A DNA stretch of 11,481 nucleotides from Hyphomicrobiales bacterium (GTDB taxonomy: Bacteria > Pseudomonadota > Alphaproteobacteria > Rhizobiales > JAJFHR01), in assembly GCA_021775515.1 (NCBI GenBank), contig JAJFHR010000209.1, positions 1-11,481 on the forward strand, read 5' to 3'. Below, piece by piece: positions 1-6,056 of the stretch (the first letter of the stretch is position 1; every line of letters starts with the position of its first letter). The notes below the pieces were generated by a model, which saw only the letters and a program-made list of their open reading frames with translations, made no database searches and had not been told where the DNA came from. The translations under genes were made by a program, and so were the position numbers.

Positions 1-591
1 ATGCCTTTTATTACCGAGGAAATTTGGCAACGCCTTTCACCGGACACAGTTGCCGACAAAGACATGTTGATACTGGCGCCATGGCCATCCTATCCCGATA
101 TTATGGATGATCAAGCTACGGCCGAAATTGAATGGATCATCACGGCTGTTACGGAAATCCGCTCCATCCGCGCGGAAATGAACATTCCAGCCGGCGCCCG
201 CATTCCGCTGGTTTTGGCCGGTGCCCAGGAGCGGGCACGTGCATGTGCTCATCTGCATCGCGAAACTCTGCAACGCCTGGCCCGGCTTGAAAAAATCGAT
301 TTTGCCGATGAAGCCCCTAAAGGCTCGGTCCAGATCGTGCTGGAAGACGCTGTCCTGGCTCTACAACTCGCCGGTGTCATTGATGTGACAGCGGAAAATG
401 AGCGACTCAAAAAGGAAATTAATAAAGTCGAGATTGAGATATCGGGTTTCATTGCCAAACTGTCTAATGAGAAATTTACCTCGCGCGCCCCCGAACATGT
501 GGTGGCAGAACAGCGTGAGCGTAAAATTCAGGCGGAAGAAACCAGAACCAAGCTTCAGGCCGCTCTCGCGCGATTACAGTCTGTGGCTTAA
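1..591 (+). CDS. valS: valyl-tRNA synthetase, C-terminal fragment (5' end outside window)
   Basis: The reading frame is open from the first base, so the gene is cut by the window edge. The methionine at base 1 is internal, within the motif MPFITEEIWQRL that is typical of the anticodon-binding domain of class Ia valyl/isoleucyl-type synthetases. About the first 110 residues finish that helical domain. From about residue 128 (AENERLKKEI...) to the end lies the charged C-terminal coiled-coil arm characteristic of ValS, including the signature LSNEKFTSRAPEHVV at about residues 154-168; this arm contacts tRNA-Val. The enzyme charges tRNA-Val with valine in the cytoplasm. The protein ends in the usual place with no sign of damage. 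The next gene on the same strand starts 164 bases further on, and no convincing terminator was seen between them. Confidence 0.95.
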   Translation: MPFITEEIWQRLSPDTVADKDMLILAPWPSYPDIMDDQATAEIEWIITAVTEIRSIRAEMNIPAGARIPLVLAGAQERARACAHLHRETLQRLARLEKIDFADEAPKGSVQIVLEDAVLALQLAGVIDVTAENERLKKEINKVEIEISGFIAKLSNEKFTSRAPEHVVAEQRERKIQAEETRTKLQAALARLQSVA

Positions 592-755
592 ATCACTTTT
601 TTAGTTTATTCAGCCTTTGGGTCGAATTATGGCCGTTGTTCTCCAGAATTTTCGGTGGCAAATTATGTGGGTGCGCCAAAGCAACTCATTGCTAAGGTTT
701 CAACGCCATAGTGAGGAAAACTCATCTTGTTGATTCGAAAAGGAAAGTTGAATAT
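592..755. other. valS-CDGSH gene spacer
   Basis: These 164 bases hold no convincing gene, hairpin terminator or promoter. A run of six T follows the valS stop at about 598-603, but no stem precedes it. The only clear signal is the purine-rich AAAAGGAAAG (739-748) that serves as ribosome binding site of the next gene. Confidence 0.5.
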
Positions 756-1013
756 ATGTCTAAACCAATAGTTGCTGCAGCCGAACCTGTAAAGGTCACA
801 CTAGAAGAAGGAAAACGTTATTTCTTTTGCGCTTGCGGCCATTCTTCCCGTCAGCCCTTTTGTGATGGTTCACACGAAAATACCGGTCTGGCGCCAAAGG
901 CGTTTGTAGCAGAGGCCGCTGGAGATTTCTTTTTGTGCCAATGCAAAAAAACCGGCAATCCGCCTTATTGTGATGGCTCGCATATGGCGCTGCAAAATGA
1001 CCCTAAAACCTAG
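756..1013 (+). CDS. double CDGSH iron-sulfur protein
   Basis: This is an 85-residue protein with two complete CDGSH zinc-finger-type motifs of the pattern CxCxx(S/T)xxxPxCDGSH. The first uses C25, C27, C36 and H40; the second uses C61, C63, C72 and H76. Each motif is known in this family (mitoNEET / CISD3-MiNT type) to bind one redox-active [2Fe-2S] cluster through three cysteines and one histidine. Two motifs in one short chain match the bacterial and CISD3-like monomeric form. No signal peptide or membrane segment is present, so it is probably cytoplasmic. Its physiological role (electron or cluster transfer) is inferred from the family only. I chose ATG at 756, which has a purine-rich Shine-Dalgarno sequence (AGGA at 741-744); a GTG at 711 in the same frame has none. 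It lies between valS and ilvD, whose product also needs a [2Fe-2S] cluster. Confidence 0.9.
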   Translation: MSKPIVAAAEPVKVTLEEGKRYFFCACGHSSRQPFCDGSHENTGLAPKAFVAEAAGDFFLCQCKKTGNPPYCDGSHMALQNDPKT

Positions 1014-1293
1014 TATGTCGCGTTTAAGCGTCAAATTCGTGTCAAATTGATCACAGTGCCCGCTCATTTGATCGAACTTGGTGTGGTGTCCATTTATTGC
1101 CGTAATGTTGGAATACTCAACGTTTCTAGGGTGATGGGATAACTTGAAGCACGCGGTTTTTACCGGAATATGACACAAGTGTGACTGATTGCGCACAATG
1201 TCTTAGGAATGCGTTTACACCCACTGGATTAGGTAACCTCTACATTCTAATATCCTAACCAGTCTTTTTTGCCCTCGGGAGTTTAACAGCTTT
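1014..1293. other. ilvD leader / intergenic region
   Basis: This 280-base stretch lacks a standard gene. It holds a tandem repeat GTCAAATT at 1030-1037 and 1041-1048 (11 bases apart, one helical turn), a weak promoter-like pair (TTGAAG 1144-1149 with an AT-rich -10 near 1166-1172), a terminator-like hairpin at 1223-1270, and a possible 25-codon GTG reading frame (1181-1258) running into that hairpin. The ribosome binding site of ilvD is probably GGGAG at 1277-1281. Confidence 0.55.
1223..1270 (+). terminator. terminator-like hairpin in the ilvD leader (candidate attenuator)
   Basis: The left arm ACTGGATTAGG (1223-1233) pairs with CCTAACCAGT (1254-1263), giving ten base pairs with one bulged A at 1228 and a 20-base loop. 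A C and a run of six T (1265-1270) follow at once, as in intrinsic terminators. It lies 210 bases after the upstream gene and ends only 23 bases before the ilvD ATG. It therefore sits in the leader of ilvD rather than just behind another gene, which suggests attenuation. The long loop and the bulge weaken the call. Confidence 0.5.
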
Positions 1294-3018
1294 ATGGACG
1301 CTAATACCTTCGATAAATCGAAATTACCCAGTCGTCACGTAACTGAAGGACCGGAGCGCGCGCCGCATCGGTCCTATTATTATGCCATGGGGCTGACGGA
1401 AGAAGAAATTCACCGTCCCTTTGTCGGAGTCGTCTCGTGCTGGAATGAAGCTGCGCCCTGCAATATTGCACTGATGCGACAGGCCCAGTCTGTTAAAAAA
1501 GGGGTTAAAGAGGCCCATGGCACGCCGCGCGAGTTTTGCACGATTACGGTAACCGACGGCATTGCGATGGGCCATCAGGGAATGAAATCATCTCTCGCCT
1601 CGCGGGAGGTAATTGCCGATTCCGTTGAATTGACCATGCGTGGACATTGTTATGATGCCATGGTCGGCGTTGCCGGGTGTGACAAATCATTGCCCGGCAT
1701 CATGATGTCGATGTTGCGTCTCAATGTCCCTTCGGTGTTTCTTTATGGTGGCTCAATTCTTCCCGGCACCTTCAAGGGTAAAGACGTCACCGTCGTAGAT
1801 GTGTTCGAAGGCGTCGGGCAGCATTCTGCCGGAAATATGTCGGATGAGGACCTGCACGAGCTTGAATGCGTAGCCTGCCCAAGTGCGGGTGCCTGCGGCG
1901 GCCAGTTCACCGCCAACACCATGGCTTGTGTCTCCGAAGCCATAGGGCTCGCATTGCCGCTGTCGTCTGGTGCACCGGCACCTTATGAATCTCGCGATCA
2001 ATATGCCGAAGCTAGTGGTAGAGCGGTTATGAACCTTTTACAGATAGGTTTGCGACCCCGCGATATCGTGACAAGAAAGTCGTTCGAAAATGCAGCAACC
2101 GTTGTTGCAGCAACTGGTGGTTCAACCAACGGTGGTCTTCATCTTCCCGCTATGGCCAGTGAAGTCGGCATTGATTTTGATTTGATGGAAGTTGCCGAGA
2201 TTTTCAAACGCACACCCTACATTGCGGATTTGAAGCCCGGTGGAAAATATGTTGCCAAGGACATGTATGAAGCCGGTGGGGTGCCAAACCTGCTCAGAAC
2301 TCTGCTAGATGGCGGTTTTCTCCATGGAGACTGTTTAACGGTTACCGGACGCACAATTGAAGAAAACCTTGAAGGCGTCGAGTTTAACACTAACCAAAAG
2401 GTGGTTTATCCGGTCTCCAACCCGCTGTCTCCAACTGGCGGTGTTGTTGGGCTGACAGGCAACCTTGCCCCCGACGGTGCGATTGTAAAAGTTGCTGGTA
2501 TGGACAGCCTTAAATTCACCGGGCCAGCGCGCTGTTTTGACTGTGAAGAAGATGCATTTGCCGCCGTAGAAAACAAAAGTTTTGAAGAAGGTGATGTCCT
2601 TGTCATCCGTTACGAAGGCCCCAAAGGTGGCCCCGGCATGCGCGAGATGCTGTCAACCACGGCAGCTCTTTATGGCCAGGGCATGGGCGATAAGGTCGCC
2701 CTGATAACTGACGGGCGCTTCTCGGGTGCAACACGAGGTTTTTGCATTGGCCATGTCGGCCCGGAAGCCTTTGTTGGTGGACCGATTGGCCTGTTACAGG
2801 ATGGTGATATCATTTCAATTGATGCCGATGCGGGAACTCTGTCGGTTGAATTGAGCGAAGAAGAACTTGCAACCCGGCGCGAAAACTGGGCACCTCCCGA
2901 AACTCAATATTCCACTGGTGCCCTGTGGAAGTATGCACAGTTGGTTGGACCTGCGTACAAAGGCGCGGTTACCCATCCAAGTGGAAAAGAAGAAGTTACG
3001 TGTTATGCGGATATTTAG
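1294..3018 (+). CDS. ilvD: dihydroxy-acid dehydratase
   Basis: The 574-residue protein is full length for the IlvD/Edd family. It dehydrates 2,3-dihydroxy-isovalerate and 2,3-dihydroxy-3-methylvalerate to the 2-keto acids, the step before transamination in valine, leucine and isoleucine synthesis, in the cytoplasm. The three cluster cysteines expected for [2Fe-2S] enzymes are visible: C56 (in APCN), C129 (in GCDKSLPG) and C201 (in GACGGQFTANTM). K131 is at the position of the carbamylated lysine that binds Mg. The C-terminal part carries GPKGGPGMREM and the GRFSGATRG loop with the catalytic serine. The upstream hairpin with T-run suggests control by attenuation. The start ATG has GGGAG 12 bases upstream. 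Its last 14 bases overlap the next gene, suggesting co-transcription and translational coupling with the Sel1-repeat gene. Confidence 0.97.
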   Translation: MDANTFDKSKLPSRHVTEGPERAPHRSYYYAMGLTEEEIHRPFVGVVSCWNEAAPCNIALMRQAQSVKKGVKEAHGTPREFCTITVTDGIAMGHQGMKSSLASREVIADSVELTMRGHCYDAMVGVAGCDKSLPGIMMSMLRLNVPSVFLYGGSILPGTFKGKDVTVVDVFEGVGQHSAGNMSDEDLHELECVACPSAGACGGQFTANTMACVSEAIGLALPLSSGAPAPYESRDQYAEASGRAVMNLLQIGLRPRDIVTRKSFENAATVVAATGGSTNGGLHLPAMASEVGIDFDLMEVAEIFKRTPYIADLKPGGKYVAKDMYEAGGVPNLLRTLLDGGFLHGDCLTVTGRTIEENLEGVEFNTNQKVVYPVSNPLSPTGGVVGLTGNLAPDGAIVKVAGMDSLKFTGPARCFDCEEDAFAAVENKSFEEGDVLVIRYEGPKGGPGMREMLSTTAALYGQGMGDKVALITDGRFSGATRGFCIGHVGPEAFVGGPIGLLQDGDIISIDADAGTLSVELSEEELATRRENWAPPETQYSTGALWKYAQLVGPAYKGAVTHPSGKEEVTCYADI

Positions 3019-3979
3019 TCCGGCAGAATTTACACTTGCTGGCTTAGGGCTAATGGTGTTGTCGCTCGCCTTTTCGAGCGACGGTTTTGCTTTGGATGCA
3101 GGCAAGTCTTCACCGGCACATATTTCACCAACTGCCTCGTTTGCCCCGGCGAATGTCCAGCCATCTGACGAACCGCCGTCACCCGTCATTGATACAGCTC
3201 CCCAATTGGTCCAAATCGAAGGTTTGGACCCCTATCTGGAAGTTGGGTCAATGCCGGAGAACAAGCAGGCCAAGGCTGCTTTTAAGCGGGCTGTGAAGGC
3301 GTTTAATGACAATAATCTGGAACGTGCCATCGCATTCGTGAAATTCGCTGCCGAAAAGAGGTATTTGCTGGCACAATGGCGCCTGGCGAAAGCTTTTCGT
3401 GATGGAATTGGGGTTAAGCGGGACGATGTCAAAGCACTTGAATGGTTTCGCAAGGTTGCAGATCGTCACGATCCATCCCTAAGGCGCAGCCGCCAAAAAC
3501 TGCGCGCTACGGTTTCCGCCCTGGTGGCACTTGCAGATTTTTCGCGAACCGGTGTGGAAAATACCTCTTTTAATAAAAACCTGTCCCGGTCTCATTCGAT
3601 TTACCATTATGCCGCAACTCAATACGGCCACCCGGGAGCACAATATCAGCTCGGTATCATGTATTTAAACGGCGAGGGCGTTGAAAAGAACCGGCGCGTT
3701 GGTATGAGATGGCTGATGCTGGCTGCGCGCAAAGGTTATGCAAAAGCCCAGGCTGCCTTGGGCGATATTTACCTGTCCTACAAAGACAGCCCAAAATATC
3801 GTTTGCAGGGTTTGATGTGGTATCGGATGGCGGAAAGAAATGCACAATTGGCACAGGACGAAAAATTATATGCCCGCAGCCGCCAGATATTTGCCAAGGC
3901 CAGTGATACCGAACGCGAACTTGCCGTGGGTATGATGGCAAAAATGCGCGAAACTGGCAGTGGTGTGCCAGGCGAATAA
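3005..3979 (+). CDS. secreted Sel1-repeat protein, ExoR-like
   Basis: I start this 324-residue protein at ATG 3005, inside the end of ilvD, because it gives a clean signal peptide: MRIF, then a hydrophobic stretch at about residues 9-23, then a probable cut after ...DGFA (residue 29). Starts further upstream would only translate ilvD sequence. A proline-rich linker (about 36-66) leads to Sel1/TPR-like helical repeats. One lies near residues 106-153 (AQWRLAKAFRDGIGVKRDD, then ALEWFRKVAD) and two or more near 198-282 (AQYQLGIMYLNGEGVEKN, GMRWLMLAARKGYAKAQAALG, GLMWYRMAERNAQ). Such repeats bind proteins. The layout and the YAATQYG...AQYQLG region resemble my memory of ExoR, the periplasmic repressor of the ExoS-ChvI two-component system in rhizobia. 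That identity is an inference. The stop lies 29 bases from that of the convergent xth. Confidence 0.85.
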   Translation: MRIFSPAEFTLAGLGLMVLSLAFSSDGFALDAGKSSPAHISPTASFAPANVQPSDEPPSPVIDTAPQLVQIEGLDPYLEVGSMPENKQAKAAFKRAVKAFNDNNLERAIAFVKFAAEKRYLLAQWRLAKAFRDGIGVKRDDVKALEWFRKVADRHDPSLRRSRQKLRATVSALVALADFSRTGVENTSFNKNLSRSHSIYHYAATQYGHPGAQYQLGIMYLNGEGVEKNRRVGMRWLMLAARKGYAKAQAALGDIYLSYKDSPKYRLQGLMWYRMAERNAQLAQDEKLYARSRQIFAKASDTERELAVGMMAKMRETGSGVPGE

Positions 3980-4008
3980 TAGATGTTAGCAGCGCAACTG
4001 GATGCCTC

Positions 4009-4791
4009 TTATACGTCTAATTCAATCCATATAGGAACATGATCTGAGGCTTTTTCCCAGCCTCTTACGAAACGATCGATGCCTGATGCTTGCAACCTGT
4101 CTGCTGCTTGCGGTGAGAGCAGATGGTGATCAATGCGTATGCCATGATCTTTTGGCCAGGCACCGGCTTGATAATCCCAGAAAGTATACTGATGTGACGC
4201 CTGTTCACAGGCTCTGAAGGCGTCGGTCAAGCCGAGATTTAAAATCGCCCGGTAGCTTCGCAGCGTTTCCGGCCGAAACAAGGCATCTTCCGCCCAGGCC
4301 GCCGGGTTGTGAACATCATCATCATGAGGAATGACATTATAATCACCGGCAATAACAAAGCTTTCTTCGGTCCTTAACAAGTCTTGAATATGGGCGCGAA
4401 GTCGCGTCATCCAGTCAAGTTTATAGGCATATTTTTCCGAAGACACCGGATTGCCGTTTGGTGCATAGATCGACGCAATGGTCACGGCGCCAGCGCCGGT
4501 GGAAATGGTGGCTTGCAGGTAGCGCGCCTGTTCGTCGCTATCGTCTCCCGGCAAACGGGGTGTCACCTCATCGAAGGGAGATTTCGATAAAATCGCCACA
4601 CCATTATATGATTTTTGCCCATGGACAGCGACATTATACCCCAAATCCTCCAACGCCTCGCGTGGAAAGGTTTCATCGACCGTCTTGATTTCCTGCAAAC
4701 AGGCGACATCAGGTGAGGTTTCCTTGAGCCAGGAAATTACATTTTCCAACCGGGCTCTGATTGAATTTACATTCCAGGTCGCTATTTTCAT
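4009..4791 (-). CDS. xth: exodeoxyribonuclease III
   Basis: A 260-residue member of the ExoIII branch of the endonuclease/exonuclease/phosphatase fold. It cuts DNA at abasic sites and removes 3' blocking groups and nucleotides in base-excision repair. The expected active-site residues are all present: N7 (in MKIATWNVNSIRAR), E34 (in LQEIK), Y109 (in IYAPNG), D150 and N152 (in GDYNV), D221 (in IRIDH) and the closing pair D250-H251 (in SDHVPIWIEL). The length is normal for the family. The frame stays open upstream to an ATG at 4911, but I chose 4791 because family members start exactly at MKIATWNVNS and the upstream extension crosses a large inverted repeat. The ribosome binding site is weak. 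It is convergent with the Sel1 gene and sits downstream of the unknown gene and erpA on the same strand. Confidence 0.96.
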   Translation of the reverse strand: MKIATWNVNSIRARLENVISWLKETSPDVACLQEIKTVDETFPREALEDLGYNVAVHGQKSYNGVAILSKSPFDEVTPRLPGDDSDEQARYLQATISTGAGAVTIASIYAPNGNPVSSEKYAYKLDWMTRLRAHIQDLLRTEESFVIAGDYNVIPHDDDVHNPAAWAEDALFRPETLRSYRAILNLGLTDAFRACEQASHQYTFWDYQAGAWPKDHGIRIDHHLLSPQAADRLQASGIDRFVRGWEKASDHVPIWIELDV

Positions 4792-4875
4792 AATCGTCCA
4801 AACCCTGTTTATCTGCCAACGCCGCACATAACATGCCCATAGATAATTCGCTAATAGCAAATCCCGGAATTCAAT

Positions 4876-4948
4876 CGGCCAATTTTGATCGTAAACCTGC
4901 ATCGCAATCAATTAAAGGCTGCGATGCAGGTTCACTTTTAATTGGCCG
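4876..4948. repeat. two-tier inverted repeat between the unknown gene and xth
   Basis: An inner perfect 13-base inverted repeat, AACCTGCATCGCA (4894-4906) and TGCGATGCAGGTT (4920-4932), has a 13-base loop. An outer perfect 9-base pair of arms, CGGCCAATT (4876-4884) and AATTGGCCG (4940-4948), encloses it, with unpaired 9- and 7-base bulges between the tiers. The outer arm ends directly next to the stop codon of the minus-strand unknown gene (4949-4951). The loop (4909-4918) can also pair with 4935-4944 (nine Watson-Crick pairs and one G-T), an alternative to the main fold. No T-run follows on the minus strand, so it is not a standard intrinsic terminator. It may stabilise or process the transcript, or be a mobile palindromic repeat. 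Confidence 0.8.
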
Positions 4949-5467
4949 TTAGTTTTTCAGGATTAGCGCAATCAACCTGCCATAGAGGCGCGATCTTGCC
5001 TCAACATCACCTGGCCTGGCCCAGTCGCGGCCGATTAGATCCCAATCACTGTCATCGGGGTCAAGTCCCATTGTTTGGATATAGGCACTTTCCACAACCA
5101 GAAACTGGTTGCGGTAGGCCAGCAGATATCCGCCGGTTTCAATCTGAATTTTTTTGGCCTCCTCATAGCTGCTGCACCAGATGTTGGTGTGGCCCCCACA
5201 TCCGCGAGGATATAGTAACGTGCCAAAATCATTTACGGTGTCCTGGACCAAAACATGCGTGATGTGCGACCAACCGTTAAACCCAAGGTCCTGTGCGATG
5301 AGCGCAAGGCAGTGCCGTCGTTTGACATGATTTTGGAGTTCACTGGCGTTGAAGTTTTTAAACTCAGCCAACTTGTTCATACGCTTAAGGGCCAGTGCAT
5401 CACTGGCGCTTACCTGGCGGTGTAAATAGCCTGCATGAGTTTTGAGGGTTTCGATAATATCAACCAT
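4949..5467 (-). CDS. conserved-looking protein of unknown function
   Basis: This is a real gene. Its ATG is preceded by a perfect AGGAG with a 7-base spacer (CTCCT at 5475-5479 on the plus strand), and the 172-residue product has a structured composition. The N-terminal third (about residues 1-75) looks helical and contains VKRRHCLALIAQDLGFNGWS (48-67), a pattern I associate with uncharacterised small bacterial proteins. The remainder has GTLLYPRGCGGHTNIW (82-97), SYEEAKKIQIETGGYLLAYR (100-119) and an acidic-aromatic tail DPDDSDWDLIGRDWARP (136-152). Cysteines are at 53, 90 and 98 and histidines at 52 and 93, but no metal-site pattern I recognise. There is no signal peptide or membrane segment. 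I do not recognise the family. It lies between erpA and xth on the same strand, with an inverted repeat after the stop and a dyad before the start. Confidence 0.8.
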   Translation of the reverse strand: MVDIIETLKTHAGYLHRQVSASDALALKRMNKLAEFKNFNASELQNHVKRRHCLALIAQDLGFNGWSHITHVLVQDTVNDFGTLLYPRGCGGHTNIWCSSYEEAKKIQIETGGYLLAYRNQFLVVESAYIQTMGLDPDDSDWDLIGRDWARPGDVEARSRLYGRLIALILKN

Positions 5468-5481
5468 TGCGTTTCTCCTGC

Positions 5482-5512
5482 CTTGAATCTATCCCGCTCC
5501 ATGCGATTCAAG
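5482..5512 (-). promoter_or_regulatory. 8-base dyad upstream of the unknown gene
   Basis: CTTGAATC (5482-5489) and GATTCAAG (5505-5512) are perfect inverted arms 15 bases apart. They lie directly upstream of the ribosome binding site of the minus-strand gene that starts at 5467. The position suits an operator or a 5'-leader hairpin. No promoter elements around it are strong enough to assign. Confidence 0.4.
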
Positions 5513-5619
5513 AGATACGTCTAGATGATATTGATATTTATGACAGGGTGAGGCGTCTTTCGGCAGGTATGGTGTCCCTGTCCACCATTGCCCCTATGTA
5601 AGGAATGCCGGCAAGGAAA

Positions 5620-5949
5620 TCAAATTGAAAATGAGGTGCCACAACCACATGCAGCTGTAGCATTAGGATTTTTGACTTGAAACGACGCTCCGATTAGATC
5701 GTCGACAAAATCGATCTCTGATCCATCCATATACAGAATAGAAACCGTGTCGACTAACACCTTGATGCCGTCTTTTTCAAAAACCAGATCGTCATCTTTT
5801 TGCGAATTTTCCAGATCGAAGCCATATTGAAAACCCGAACACCCGCCGCCGGAAACTGAAATTCGCAACATCTTGTTAATGTCTTCCTTGGCAATTATAT
5901 GTGAAATTCTCTTCGCTGCGCGGGTCGAAATCGTAATTGTTCCTGACAT
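5620..5949 (-). CDS. erpA: A-type iron-sulfur cluster carrier / insertion protein
   Basis: The 109-residue protein is a typical HesB/IscA-family member. It carries the three invariant cysteines that hold an iron-sulfur cluster: C37 in SGGGCSGFQYGF, and C101 and C103 in the C-terminal ACGCGTSFSI. Such proteins receive clusters from a scaffold (ISC or SUF) and pass them to target enzymes. The name erpA rather than iscA or sufA rests mainly on its position next to dgt and xth and away from any isc or suf genes; I cannot exclude another A-type name. I chose ATG 5949 because MSGTITIS matches the usual beginning and the length fits. An upstream ATG at 6102 would add 51 residues that run through the promoter and the 5' end of dgt. 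The ribosome binding site is weak. A good promoter lies 56-84 bases upstream. Confidence 0.92.
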   Translation of the reverse strand: MSGTITISTRAAKRISHIIAKEDINKMLRISVSGGGCSGFQYGFDLENSQKDDDLVFEKDGIKVLVDTVSILYMDGSEIDFVDDLIGASFQVKNPNATAACGCGTSFSI

Positions 5950-6004
5950 CTGAATTTTTTCGCCTGTTGTCTCATTGGTACCGAGAGTTTTAACGTCTAC
6001 ATTG

Positions 6005-6033
6005 ATATTTAGTGTTAATGGCCTCTTTGTCAA
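6005..6033 (-). promoter_or_regulatory. probable erpA promoter
   Basis: Read on the minus strand, a perfect -35 TTGACA (6028-6033) is followed after 16 bases by TAAATA (6006-6011), or after 17 by AAATAT (6005-6010). Transcription would start near 5998, leaving a leader of about 50 bases before the erpA ATG. I could not make out an IscR, RirA or Fur site. Confidence 0.6.
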
Positions 6034-6036
6034 ATT

Positions 6037-6042
6037 TATGAT
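6037..6042 (+). promoter_or_regulatory. candidate -10 element of dgt
   Basis: TATGAT lies 14 bases before the dgt ATG, with only a weak -35 (TTAATG, 6015-6020, 16-base spacer). A start near 6048 would leave a very short leader. It lies four bases from the -35 of the opposing erpA promoter. Confidence 0.3.
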
Positions 6043-6056
6043 CGGGAATTGGTGGA

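Noticed and set aside
711..755. A 15-residue longer form of the CDGSH protein from a GTG at 711.
   Set aside because: There is no ribosome binding site before 711, while ATG 756 has one and fits the family.
2867..3004. An earlier start for the Sel1-repeat protein inside ilvD.
   Set aside because: These codons are ilvD sequence in another frame, and the later ATG yields a clean signal peptide.
4792..4911. A 40-residue N-terminal extension of exonuclease III from an ATG at 4911.
   Set aside because: The family begins at MKIATWNVNS, the extension has no family character, and its first codon lies in the loop of an inverted repeat.
5542..5588. Short overlapping inverted repeats (GACAGGG/CCCTGTC and ATGGTG/CACCAT) behind erpA as a terminator.
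   Set aside because: The arms are six or seven bases, they compete with each other, and no T-run follows on the minus strand.
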